Positions 53,552-60,769 of a DNA stretch of 64,000 bases are shown piece after piece. Each line of letters opens with the position of its first letter. The stretch's first letter is position 1. A program made the translations under genes and the position numbers. The notes under the pieces are model-generated. The model saw only the letters and a list, made by a program, of their open reading frames with translations, had not been told where the DNA came from and made no database searches. The stretch comes from VRUE01 sp963727465 (GTDB lineage Bacteria > Actinomycetota > Thermoleophilia > Solirubrobacterales > 70-9), in NCBI GenBank assembly GCA_963727465.1, contig CAVSGL010000003.1:186001-250000 (forward strand), given 5' to 3'.

Positions 53552-54255
53552 TGCCCTCCGCGGAGGCTCGGGCGATTCCCGCGATCGGGCGAAAGCGCGA
53601 GGGCAAGCTCGGCGGCGGTCCGGGCGCGCGCAGGCGCCCGGTGCTTCGCCGGCCCGAGCCCTGGGAGTTCGAGCTCCTGCGGCTGCTCGCCGAACAGCAG
53701 GGCATCCCCTTCGACCAGCTGGCCCGCTTCATCGGCTGTGAGCAAGAGCAGGCCGCGCGGGTCGCGAAGCATCTCTTCAAGGCTGGCTTCGCCGACTACG
53801 GCCGCTACCTCCATGACGAGCCGCACTGGTTGTGGCTGACCCAGCGCGGCGTTCGCCTCTCCGGCACCGATCTCCATCACCGGCTGCCCAAGGTCGGCGC
53901 GATGGCGCGGATGCGGGCCGTCAACGAGGTCCGCCTGCACATCACCGCCCGAGCGCCGAAGGCGCGCTGGGTCTGCGGGCGCAGCATCGTGCGCGAGCAG
54001 GGGCTGCGCGGCTACCGCCCCAACGCGGTGGTCGAGATCGGCCGCGAGCGCCACGCGATCCTCGTCAGGCTCCGCCCCCAATCCGAGGAGCGCGACCGGG
54101 CGATCCTCGAGACCCACATGGCGCGCTACGACGCCGTGATCGCCTTCTGTGAGAAGGCGCCGCGCAGGCGGCTCGAGCGCCTGGCGGCCGAGCACCACTG
54201 GCCGAAGCTGGTGGTGCGCCACATTCCAAACGTAGCGCAACCCGCGCTACACTGA
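53551..54255 (+). CDS. Replication-relaxation-like protein 3, nuclease site apparently lost
   Basis: A 234-residue protein closely related to the one at 51645: winged helix (LLRLLAEQQGIPFDQLARFI), MRAVNEVRLHITARAPKARW. At the nuclease site it has YRPNAVVEIG instead of LPDAVFEIDG and AILVRLRPQ instead of AIEAELTSK. The Asp, the two Glu and the Lys of the motif are therefore replaced. It probably keeps DNA or partner binding without catalysis. It shares one base with the end of the ATPase gene. Confidence 0.65.
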   Translation: MPSAEARAIPAIGRKREGKLGGGPGARRRPVLRRPEPWEFELLRLLAEQQGIPFDQLARFIGCEQEQAARVAKHLFKAGFADYGRYLHDEPHWLWLTQRGVRLSGTDLHHRLPKVGAMARMRAVNEVRLHITARAPKARWVCGRSIVREQGLRGYRPNAVVEIGRERHAILVRLRPQSEERDRAILETHMARYDAVIAFCEKAPRRRLERLAAEHHWPKLVVRHIPNVAQPALH

Positions 54256-54259
54256 CGCT
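54232..54259 (+). promoter_or_regulatory. Promoter/operator of second MazEF pair
   Basis: GTAGCGC-AACCC-GCGCTAC (54232-54250) is a perfect 7-bp dyad overlapping the -10 TACACT (54248-54253). The ATG is 7 nt after the -10, so the message is probably leaderless. The GCGCTACA core matches that at 15281. Confidence 0.55.
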
Positions 54260-54526
54260 ATGAGTCCGACCACGGCCTCCTCTCAGCCGCTCTCGCTCCG
54301 CCTCGGCGACGAGGGCCGGCGCGCCCTCGAGGACATCGCCCGCACGCGCGGCATCACCCGCGCTGAGGCCGCACGCCAGGCGATCGCCGAGACCGCCGAG
54401 CGCGAGCGCCGACGTTCGGGTCTCGCCGCCGAGGTCGCCCGCCTCGCCGCCGATCCGGCCGACCGGGACGCCCGCGAGCGCGTTGCCACCGACATGGACG
54501 CCGTCGCGGCCGACTGGCCGGAGTGA
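54260..54526 (+). CDS. Ribbon-helix-helix antitoxin (MazE/CopG type)
   Basis: An 88-residue protein. QPLSLRLGDEGRRALEDIAR gives the beta strand and first helix of a ribbon-helix-helix, and GITRAEAARQAIAETAERER the second. DMDAVAADWPE is the acidic, Trp-containing toxin-binding tail. It overlaps the toxin gene by 4 nt. It is expected to repress its own promoter at the palindrome just upstream and to help maintain the element. Confidence 0.78.
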   Translation: MSPTTASSQPLSLRLGDEGRRALEDIARTRGITRAEAARQAIAETAERERRRSGLAAEVARLAADPADRDARERVATDMDAVAADWPE

Positions 54527-54840
54527 CCCGCGGCGAGGTCTACCGCGTGCGCCTGCCAAAGCGGGGCGGGCGCGAGCAGCACGGTCCCCGCTACGCGGTG
54601 ATCGTGCAGGCCGACGACCTGCTCGGCCTCTCGACTGCGCTCGTCGCGCCCACTTCGCGCAGCGTCCTCGCCGCCAGTTTCAGACCCGAGGTCCGGGTTG
54701 GCGGCGAGCCCACGCGGGTCATGGTCGAGCAGCTGCGTGCGCTTGATGTCGGCCGCCTCGGCGATCTCACCGGTCGCCTGGACGCCACGGAGATGCGTGA
54801 TGTGGACGAGGCGCTCGCGCTCGTGCTGGCGCTTCGCTGA
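54523..54840 (+). CDS. MazF/PemK-family endoribonuclease toxin
   Basis: A 105-residue protein. TRGEVYRVRLPKR and GPRYAVIVQADDLLGLSTAL are the conserved MazF strands, followed by VAPTSRSVLAASFRPEV and MVEQLRALDVGRLGDLTGRL. The GTG start overlaps the antitoxin stop. As a stable mRNA-cleaving toxin it would kill or arrest cells that lose the element. It is shorter than and only distantly similar to the toxin at 15516. Confidence 0.82.
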   Translation: MTRGEVYRVRLPKRGGREQHGPRYAVIVQADDLLGLSTALVAPTSRSVLAASFRPEVRVGGEPTRVMVEQLRALDVGRLGDLTGRLDATEMRDVDEALALVLALR

Positions 54841-54845
54841 GCCCT

Positions 54846-55034
54846 CTACTTCTCGAGTCGCTCCGACAGGTTCGCCAGCTCGCTGATCGGCACGCCCAGC
54901 TCCGTGGCGATCAGCTTCACCTTCACCGTGTCCCACCGCGGCCTGGCATGGCCGCGCTCGATCTGACCGAAGCTGCTGGCAGTCACGCCGGTGCTGACGG
55001 CCAGCGCCTCCTGGTTGAGATCGCTGCGGTTCAG
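54846..55034 (-). CDS. Short XRE-type helix-turn-helix protein, CTG start inferred
   Basis: The frame reads LNQEALAVSTGVTASSFGQI, ERGHARPRWDTVKVKLIATE, LGVPISELANLSERLEK, a clear XRE helix-turn-helix of about 62 residues. No ATG/GTG/TTG start is present. A CTG at 55034 overlaps the TGA of the upstream gene (CTGA), as many gene pairs here do with ATGA or GTGA, so reinitiation is plausible. A 5'-truncated gene is the alternative. Confidence 0.5.
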   Translation of the reverse strand: MNRSDLNQEALAVSTGVTASSFGQIERGHARPRWDTVKVKLIATELGVPISELANLSERLEK

Positions 55035-55441
55035 CGCGGCGTCGGCGCCGCAGTGTCGGCTGCGCTGACTTGCCAGCGCAGGCCCGGCCCGAACTCCAGC
55101 GTGAGGTGATCCGGAGTGATCAGTTCCCAGTTAGGAGGATCGTCCGCCGCCTCCTCGGCGGCCGGCACCACCACCAGCTGCGAGCCATCGGAAAGGCGAC
55201 AGCGCAACTCGACCGTGATGGGATCGATCTTCGCCTCTTCGAGCACATGGCCGGTCAGGCGAACTGGGTCAGCCGGCGTGAACTCGGCATCCTGGGTCGC
55301 GAAGCGCCACAGCTCGCCCGCCTCGTCCCGAACTTCGACGTGAAGCACCTGCGGGTAGGCGATTCGCGCGTCGACGATCCGCCCGCGCAGCGAGCGCAGG
55401 ATGGTGCTGGGGGAAGTGTCGAGAGCAACGCTAGTCACCAT
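55031..55441 (-). CDS. DUF6188-like protein
   Basis: A 136-residue protein from the ATG at 55441. The beta-rich sequence (WRFATQDAEFTPADPVRLTG, DPITVELRCRLSDGSQLVVV) and the ending PNWELITPDHLTLEFGPGLR with WQV resemble DUF6188. It is translated after the 62-residue protein upstream (11-nt overlap) and before the XRE gene. The role is unknown. Confidence 0.6.
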   Translation of the reverse strand: MVTSVALDTSPSTILRSLRGRIVDARIAYPQVLHVEVRDEAGELWRFATQDAEFTPADPVRLTGHVLEEAKIDPITVELRCRLSDGSQLVVVPAAEEAADDPPNWELITPDHLTLEFGPGLRWQVSAADTAAPTPR

Positions 55442-55619
55442 TGGCTTGCTTCCATTGTCGCAGCCAGGCCAGCAGATCTCCATAGCTCATATGAGCCCGC
55501 GGTCTGCCGGCTTGCTTCTCGGCATGCAGCGCATCGCGCGCCGCGTAGCGCTCTTCGTCGGTGAAAGCCAGGTCCTTGCACGCTTGGCGGAACTGCTTGG
55601 TGTCGCGCTTGCGGGCCAA
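55431..55619 (-). CDS. Small basic protein of unknown function
   Basis: A 62-residue protein with a TTG start: ARKRDTKQFRQACKDLAFTD, EERYAARDALHAEKQAGRPR, MSYGDLLAWLRQWKQANGD. It is hydrophilic and helical, with codon use like the neighbours. It is the first gene of the minus-strand trio 55619-54846 and divergent from the helix-turn-helix gene at 55669. Confidence 0.55.
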   Translation of the reverse strand: MARKRDTKQFRQACKDLAFTDEERYAARDALHAEKQAGRPRAHMSYGDLLAWLRQWKQANGD

Positions 55620-55668
55620 TGTGCGGCGAGTGTATGTCGGCGTTCAGGCGAATAGTCTCCACCCCAAG

Positions 55669-55875
55669 ATGGCTGACCCCAAGCAGAAGGCTCGCGCAGA
55701 GCTCCGAGATGCCCAGGCCGAGTTCGAGCGAGCACATGAGCACAGGGAGCAGGTCAGCGCCGCTCGCAGGCAGACGTTCGAACGTGCCCGGGACGCTGGC
55801 CTAACCCTCGCGGAAATCGCCGAGGTCGTTGGTCTGCATCGCAGCCGGGTCGATCAGATCCTGAGCGGCAAATAG
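55669..55875 (+). CDS. Small helix-turn-helix protein with helical N-terminus
   Basis: A 68-residue protein. A charged helix (RAELRDAQAEFERAHEHREQ) is followed by RARDAGLTLAEIAEVVGLHR, SRVDQILSGK, a sigma-region-4/Trp-repressor-type helix-turn-helix. Such small proteins are common near actinobacterial mobile-element regulators. A dyad operator lies just downstream. Confidence 0.6.
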   Translation: MADPKQKARAELRDAQAEFERAHEHREQVSAARRQTFERARDAGLTLAEIAEVVGLHRSRVDQILSGK

Positions 55876-55879
55876 CGTC

Positions 55880-55898
55880 TGTCTATGTCACCTAGACA
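55880..55898. promoter_or_regulatory. Dyad operator candidate upstream of the XRE operon
   Basis: TGTCTA-TGTCACC-TAGACA is a 6-bp inverted repeat with a 7-bp spacer. It sits 97 nt before the first gene of the six-gene XRE operon and just after the small helix-turn-helix gene, a likely site for one of these regulators. Confidence 0.5.
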
Positions 55899-55994
55899 AA
55901 CCTGCTAGGCTCCGAGCACAACTAAACAATGCAGCGACCCGCCGCGCTACGAACGCGACGGGCCGCCTGACCACGAAGGAGGCAGTGCTCCCTC

Positions 55995-56345
55995 ATGGCT
56001 ACCGACAACCCTAGGGGCGACAGTCGTCTCGTGCCCCTCGATCTGCCCTCCGGGCAGGCCGCGATATTGCGTCGCGACCTGGCCAACTGGGCGACCGACC
56101 TCAGAGCCGACTTGCGCGAGCCCGACCGGCTCGAGGACCCCGACCGAACCCGCGCCGAAGCCGAGGCCTACGAGCGCCTGCTCGCCGCGGTCGACGGCGA
56201 CGGCCTCCGTGTGCCGGATCCGCAGGCCGAGCGCGTGCTGCGCGCCGCCGCCGAGGCCCACGACCGCGAAACCGAGTACGAGCGGATCGCCGCCGAACAC
56301 GACGCAATGCACGCCCTGCTCGCCGCCTTCGGCGGTGAGCGATGA
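55995..56345 (+). CDS. Unknown acidic 116-residue protein heading the XRE operon
   Basis: The ATG follows GAAGGAGG. LPSGQAAILRRDLANWATDL, RADLREPDRLEDPDRTRAEA and YERIAAEHDAMHALLAAFGG form a helical, Asp/Arg/Glu-rich chain. It overlaps the next gene by 4 nt (ATGA). No family is recognised. Confidence 0.6.
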   Translation: MATDNPRGDSRLVPLDLPSGQAAILRRDLANWATDLRADLREPDRLEDPDRTRAEAEAYERLLAAVDGDGLRVPDPQAERVLRAAAEAHDRETEYERIAAEHDAMHALLAAFGGER

Positions 56346-56638
56346 TCCGTCCTTGCCCCGCCCGCCGCCGGCGCCGACCTCCCATGGCCTCGGCGGCGGG
56401 CGACCTTGATCTGCAGCGCCGCGTCCTCGACCTCGTCCTCGCGGCGCACCCCGTGCCGCTGGGCTTCGACGCCCTCGCTGTGCTGCTCTCGGCCGACCCC
56501 GCCGATCTCGCGCAGGCGCTTGCGATCGCCTCGGCCGTCCGCGACCTCGCCCTCGCGGACCTGCTCGCCAGCGACGGCCTGCGAATCGTCCCGACCCGAG
56601 CCGCCCTTGCCTTCGCCCGTCTGGAGGCCGGAAGATGA
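56342..56638 (+). CDS. Unknown small protein, possible winged helix
   Basis: This 98-residue protein follows in the operon with an ATGA overlap on both sides. The N-terminus is Arg-rich; an internal ATG (56384) may be the true start. LQRRVLDLVLAAHPVPLGFD, ALAVLLSADPADLAQALAIA and VRDLALADLLASDGLRIVPT read like a three-helix winged-helix domain. The function is unknown. Confidence 0.5.
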   Translation: MIRPCPARRRRRPPMASAAGDLDLQRRVLDLVLAAHPVPLGFDALAVLLSADPADLAQALAIASAVRDLALADLLASDGLRIVPTRAALAFARLEAGR

Positions 56639-56961
56639 GTGCCTCCGCGGAACTCGCGCGCCACTTCGGCCGCAACCTGCGCCGCAGGCGCAGCGAGGCC
56701 GGGATCAGCCAGGAAGAGCTCGGCTTCCGCTCCGATCTGCACCGCACCGAGATCGGCCTGCTCGAGCGTGGCGCGCACGTGCCCCGCATCGACACCCTAC
56801 TCAAGCTCGCCGCGGGCCTGGGCCTCCGCATCGAGTGCTCGCTCTTCGACGGCATCGAGTGGAGCTCGAGCACGAGGACGACGACGCCCGGAACCTTCTC
56901 CTTCTCCCCTCGAGCGGGCAACCGGCCCGGCCGCAGGGGTCTGGGCTCGGACGATGGGTAG
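56635..56961 (+). CDS. XRE-family regulator 1 of a tandem array
   Basis: This 108-residue protein has helix-turn-helix GRNLRRRRSEAGISQEELGF, RSDLHRTEIGLLERGAHVPR, IDTLLKLAAGLGL. The DGIEW motif after the domain is shared with the next gene. It starts at an ATGA overlap. The four tandem XRE genes (56635-58089) share the pattern 'E[IV]G..ERG..[VI]P..D', showing local duplication. Confidence 0.8.
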   Translation: MSASAELARHFGRNLRRRRSEAGISQEELGFRSDLHRTEIGLLERGAHVPRIDTLLKLAAGLGLRIECSLFDGIEWSSSTRTTTPGTFSFSPRAGNRPGRRGLGSDDG

Positions 56962-57235
56962 GCCGAGGAGCCCCATCGCCGCGACCTTCGGCCGTAACCT
57001 CGCCGCGGCGCGCAGGCGCTCGGGCTACTCCCAGGAAGAGACCGCCGTCCGCGCCTCGCTGCACCGCACCGAGATCGGCCTGCTCGAGCGCGGCGAACGC
57101 ATCCCGCGCATCGACACGGCGATCAAACTCGCCGGCGCGGTGGATGCGACCTTTGAAGAGCTGCTCGACGGGATCGAGTGGACCCCGGGAATGGCCCAGC
57201 CCGGCGCCTTCGTCGCCACACCACCCGATGCCTGA
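56954..57235 (+). CDS. XRE-family regulator 2 of the array
   Basis: A 93-residue protein. FGRNLAAARRRSGYSQEETA, VRASLHRTEIGLLERGERIP, RIDTAIKLAGAVDATFEELL and DGIEW closely parallel regulator 1. It overlaps the previous stop by 8 nt and the next start by 8 nt, so stoichiometric expression with its paralogues is likely. The C-terminal tail is short. Confidence 0.8.
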   Translation: MGRPRSPIAATFGRNLAAARRRSGYSQEETAVRASLHRTEIGLLERGERIPRIDTAIKLAGAVDATFEELLDGIEWTPGMAQPGAFVATPPDA

Positions 57236-57643
57236 TCCCTCCATGACCTTCGCCGCCCGCCTCGGCGCGAACGTGCGCGAGATGCGCACCCACATCGGCC
57301 TCACCCAGCATCGGCTCGCCGACCTCGCCGGTCTCAGCCCCGCCGAGGTCGGCGCGGTGGAGCGCGGCGAGCGCGTTCCCGGCGCCGACGCCGCCTTCCG
57401 CCTCGCGGGGGCGCTCGGGGTCAACATCGACAAGCTCTTCTTCTGCATCGCCTGGCTGCCGGGATGCGAGGGCCTGGCGAGTTCGTCATCACGACCCTCA
57501 AGGAGTGGCATAGGGAGACGATGAAACGGGCCGCGGAAGTCCGCGAGGGCACCGGGCCGGTCGACGCCGCCGCCCTGATCCGCGAAGTTCGCGACGAGAT
57601 GGAAGAGCGCATCTGCCTTGAGGACGACGACTCGCCCTCGTGA
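57228..57643 (+). CDS. XRE-family regulator 3 of the array, one frameshift near 57.47 kb
   Basis: The N-terminal helix-turn-helix is LGANVREMRTHIGLTQHRLA, DLAGLSPAEVGAVERGERVP. The first frame stops at 57524 after a non-native tail. The adjacent frame reads GEFVITTLKEWHRETMKRAA, EVREGTGPVDAAALIREVRD and matches the C-terminal region of regulator 4 (REERHRETMRRAAALR). A single-base change near 57465-57475 therefore splits it. Whether this is real or a base-call error is open. Its stop overlaps regulator 4 (GTGA). Confidence 0.65.
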
Positions 57644-58089
57644 TGGCGCCGCCCCTCGACGCCGCGAGCGCCGCGCCAGAGGTCACCTTCGCCGTTCGCT
57701 TCGGCGAAAACGTGCGTCGGCTTCGCGAGCGCAGCGGCCTCACTCAGCGTCGGCTCGCCGAGAGTGCGGCCCTCAGCCCCAGCGGGGTCGGCGCGGTAGA
57801 GCGCGGAGAGCGCGTCCCCCGCGCCGACGCCGCCTTCCGCCTCGCGGGCGCGCTCGGCGTGCGGATCGAGAGGCTCTACGTCGGCATCGCCTGGACCTCG
57901 CGTCCCACCGGCTCCGGTAAGGTCGCCTTCCCCTCGCGGGAGGAGCGCCACCGCGAGACGATGAGGCGCGCCGCCGCCCTCCGCGCCTCCCAGTCCGAGA
58001 CTGTGGACGCCGCCGAGCTGGTCCGCGAAGGCCGCGAAGAGCTCGAACGGCGCGGTCGCCCAGACGCCGAGTACGCCGCCCCGTCGTGA
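57640..58089 (+). CDS. XRE-family regulator 4 of the array
   Basis: A 149-residue protein. FGENVRRLRERSGLTQRRLA, ESAALSPSGVGAVERGERVP, RADAAFRLAGALGVRIERLY. The C-terminal helical part (REERHRETMRRAAALRASQS) is shared with regulator 3. It is the last gene of the operon, 75 nt upstream of the excisionase-like gene, so it may control excision. Confidence 0.8.
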   Translation: MMAPPLDAASAAPEVTFAVRFGENVRRLRERSGLTQRRLAESAALSPSGVGAVERGERVPRADAAFRLAGALGVRIERLYVGIAWTSRPTGSGKVAFPSREERHRETMRRAAALRASQSETVDAAELVREGREELERRGRPDAEYAAPS

Positions 58090-58164
58090 TCGGCCTTGGG
58101 GACCAGTGACGGAAGCACAATCCGCAAAGTGGGACGAAATGGCCCCCGGCTGCGTCTTGGGGGT

Positions 58165-58539
58165 ATGCAGCAGAAGCGTTCGGAGCCCCAATATCGCCGG
58201 TATCGGCCCGACGACATGCTCACGCCGGACGCTGCCGCCGCTCTCGCGCGTCGCAGCGTCCGCACCATCCGGCGCGCCTATGGCAGCGGCGCGCTGCTCG
58301 CCTACCGCGACGGCTCTGGCCGATCCGTTCGAATCCGCTACGCCGACCTGCAGGACTGGCTGATGCGCGAGCCGGCCGCCTCGCCCGCAGGGTCGGTGCC
58401 TGCGTCCGCTCAGCCACACCGGCCCTCGCCGTCGCGCGGCGGTACGCTCACCGAGAACCTCGCGCTGCTGCGCGCCGCCCGCGCGGCTCGCGCTCGCCGC
58501 GCAGCCGCTTCCTCGTCCGCTTCTTCGCCGGCGGCTTGA
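58165..58539 (+). CDS. Excisionase-like helix-turn-helix protein
   Basis: A 124-residue protein. DDMLTPDAAAALARRSVRTI, RRAYGSGALLAYRDGSGRSV, RIRYADLQDWLM is a MerR/HTH_17-type DNA-binding domain as in recombination directionality factors. The C-terminus is Ala/Arg/Ser-rich. It faces the integrase and the two coding regions overlap tail-to-tail by 92 bp. Position and fold argue for a role in excision. Confidence 0.65.
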   Translation: MQQKRSEPQYRRYRPDDMLTPDAAAALARRSVRTIRRAYGSGALLAYRDGSGRSVRIRYADLQDWLMREPAASPAGSVPASAQPHRPSPSRGGTLTENLALLRAARAARARRAAASSSASSPAA

Positions 58540-59890
58540 ACGGCTCGGCGGCGATGGCCGATCTCGCTTCGCTGCACTCGCGCTCGAGGTCGATCGGCTC
58601 TCTGCCCTGGTAGCGGGCGATCACGTGCGCGTAGTAGCGCTGCAGCGTCTGCACGTCGTGCCCGGCCCATGCCGCGAGGTTGTGCAGGTTCATCCCATGG
58701 GGCCCGACCACCAACGTGGAGTGCAGCGCCAGCGAGATCGCAGTGTGGCGGCAGTCGTAGAAGCGCATCCCGGCCAACCCCGCCGGCGCCCCGGGCGCCT
58801 TCGCCGCCGTCTCGCGGGCCGGTCGCCAGATCCGCGCCGTCCAGCGTTTGTACTCGTTGTCGCTCCACGGCGCCGGCGCCCGGTCGCCCTCGCTTCGGTC
58901 TACCCAGAGAGGGCCCTCCCCGCCGAGCGACTGGAAGACCAGTGCGTCCTGCGGCTGTGGCCCGAACTCCGCCTCGAGCCTGCGGCGGTAGGCGTCGATC
59001 CGCTCGGCGGCATTCGGCAGCAGCAGTGCCGCCCTCGCGCCCGTCTTCAGGCCGATGTCGTCCTCTACGTTTACCTGCGGACGCTGGAGCTCGACCGAGT
59101 GCTCGTGCAGGTCGCTCCATCTGGCCGAGTGCAGCCACTCCGACGGTCGCGCGGCGACGGTGAAGCCCATGGCGGCGATGAAAGCAGCGTCGCGCAGTGG
59201 CAGCAGGTCGTTGCGCGCCTCGCGTCGTAGCACCGCCTCGATAATCCGCTCCAATCCGTAGGCGTCCGCCGCGTAGGCCAGGCGCCTGACTTGCTGCGAA
59301 GGAATCTCGAACAGCCCGGATAGCTCGACTGTCAGCGCGTTGGGGTGGCGCCGCCTGCCCCAGCGCAGGACCGCCCGCAGCGTCTTCAGCACCTGCGCCC
59401 GGTTGGACGGCGTGACGCCATCGGCCGCCAGCTCGTCCTGGAACCGGGTGATGATCGACGGGTCTCGCGACAGTCGCTCGAGCCGCACGCGAGCGATCGA
59501 CCGCGAGGCCACCTCGCGGTCCCAACGGCGCACGCTGTCCTCGGCGTAGCGCTTCGAGACTTCGGCGCCGCGTCCCCGGCACCACTCCTGAAACAGCTCG
59601 CCCACCGTCATGCTCGCGGCCGGGTCGGCTCGCGGCACGTCTCCGTCGGCGGCTGCGATCTTCACCGCCTCCTCTCGAAATGCCACCGCCGCCTCCAGCG
59701 CACGATCCAGCGAGCCGAGCTTGCGCGCCGAGAAAGACTTCGCGGCGTTTCGAGGTACCCCGTCGGCGTCCTCCTCTCGCCAGCGCACCTTGTAGCCGCT
59801 GATCGCTCCGGGCTGCCCTTGTGGATAGACCCCAGGCGGCAACGGCCGGCCGCGGTGATCGAGGCGTCTGTCGTTGGCTTCCGAGCTCAT
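58448..59890 (-). CDS. int: Tyrosine recombinase (integrase)
   Basis: This 480-residue protein has a SAM-like core-binding domain around 95-170 (TVGELFQEWCRGRGAEVSKR). The catalytic domain shows Arg248 (VAARPSEW), Arg381-His382 (YDCRHTAISLAL, with Tyr at the usual first His), His411 (AWAGHDVQTLQRYY) and the nucleophile Tyr419/420. It lies 118 nt from the 3' end of tRNA-Arg(CCT), the probable attachment site. The ATG at 59890 is followed by SSEANDRRLDHRG. The C-terminal Arg/Lys tail is antisense to the excisionase gene. Confidence 0.88.
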   Translation of the reverse strand: MSSEANDRRLDHRGRPLPPGVYPQGQPGAISGYKVRWREEDADGVPRNAAKSFSARKLGSLDRALEAAVAFREEAVKIAAADGDVPRADPAASMTVGELFQEWCRGRGAEVSKRYAEDSVRRWDREVASRSIARVRLERLSRDPSIITRFQDELAADGVTPSNRAQVLKTLRAVLRWGRRRHPNALTVELSGLFEIPSQQVRRLAYAADAYGLERIIEAVLRREARNDLLPLRDAAFIAAMGFTVAARPSEWLHSARWSDLHEHSVELQRPQVNVEDDIGLKTGARAALLLPNAAERIDAYRRRLEAEFGPQPQDALVFQSLGGEGPLWVDRSEGDRAPAPWSDNEYKRWTARIWRPARETAAKAPGAPAGLAGMRFYDCRHTAISLALHSTLVVGPHGMNLHNLAAWAGHDVQTLQRYYAHVIARYQGREPIDLERECSEARSAIAAEPFKPPAKKRTRKRLRGEREPRGRRAAARGSR

Positions 59891-60007
59891 GGATGGGAAC
59901 GGATTTTAGCGCGATTGTTCTCATTTTTGTTCCCACTTTGAGCTAAGGACCTACTCCCGATCTGTTCCCGAAACTAATCTTTGGCTCTGTCAAGCCGTTT
60001 TCTCTAA

Positions 60008-60008
<1 letters not shown>
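59891..60008. other. Attachment-site flank between integrase and tRNA
   Basis: A 118-bp AT-richer stretch holds two TGTTCCC words (59928-59935 region and 59959-59967 region) and GAGC/GCTC dyads that may be integrase arm sites. The crossover core is expected within the tRNA 3' end, which begins at 60008. This is inferred from geometry only. Confidence 0.4.
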
Positions 60009-60081
<73 letters not shown>

Positions 60082-60101
60082 TGGATTGCTCATCGTAGAA
60101 G

Positions 60102-60578
60102 CTAATTGCCCGTTGAATCGAGATCTTCCAGGTCGATGTGATCGCGGGGGCGTCCTGCGGCGCGCTTCATTGCCTTTAGGGCGTCCATCGAGCAAACCGC
60201 CACTTTGACGCCGAGAATTTCGGCCTCGACAGCGGATTTCCGCAAGTCGGCATACGGGGGGACCCCGTCGAGCCCTTGGACGATGTCCAAGAGGCCGAGC
60301 GCGGTATCGATCGCGACGCGCTCTCCACTCGCCAGCTCGGCCGCGATTGAGAATGGCGTGCTGAGGAATGCCTCCCCTTTCTGGATGTGGCCATGGGCTT
60401 CAACGGCGACATCCGCAAGTCGCTTGAGATTGTCCGGTTTAGGCGCGACGACGATGTCGACATCCTTCGTTCCGCGGACCACCCCCCACGCATTCACCGC
60501 GAGGCCGCCCACCAGGACGAATTCGACGCCGGCTTCGGAGAGTCGGCGGAGAAGCTGGTCGAAGGCGGGCTCGGTCAA
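60102..60578 (-). CDS. MNT-type nucleotidyltransferase (AbiEii/DUF6036-like)
   Basis: A 158-residue protein. FVLVGGLAVNAWGVVRGTKD, VDIVVAPKPDNLKRL gives the GG...(T/K)xDxD active-site pattern of minimal nucleotidyltransferases. VAVCSMDALKAMKRAAGRPR and DHIDLEDL form the C-terminal signature. The TTG start overlaps the upstream stop (TTGA). Such enzymes are often the toxin half of type IV-like or HEPN-MNT modules, with a small upstream partner as found here. Confidence 0.75.
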   Translation of the reverse strand: MTEPAFDQLLRRLSEAGVEFVLVGGLAVNAWGVVRGTKDVDIVVAPKPDNLKRLADVAVEAHGHIQKGEAFLSTPFSIAAELASGERVAIDTALGLLDIVQGLDGVPPYADLRKSAVEAEILGVKVAVCSMDALKAMKRAAGRPRDHIDLEDLDSTGN

Positions 60579-60733
60579 CTGCGGCGAGCTGCGCCCGTGA
60601 ACCGCATCAGCTGGTGGCTAAGAGCGATGCCCTCGGCCAGGTTCACGCTGATCGGCCGGCGGGCGTCTTCGCGGAGGCGTCTGATTCGCACGGCCTCGGC
60701 GGCCTCCGCTGCGGTGTTCTCGTTGCGCTTCAT
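60575..60733 (-). CDS. 52-residue partner of the nucleotidyltransferase
   Basis: KRNENTAAEAAEAVRIRRLR, EDARRPISVNLAEGIALSHQ, LMRFTGAARRS: a short helical protein overlapping the nucleotidyltransferase start. Small proteins with this layout occur upstream of similar nucleotidyltransferases and may be the antitoxin-like partner. Confidence 0.65.
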   Translation of the reverse strand: MKRNENTAAEAAEAVRIRRLREDARRPISVNLAEGIALSHQLMRFTGAARRS

Positions 60734-60769
60734 ACTGAGACGTCATCGTACGCCGGATAGCATCGTCCC

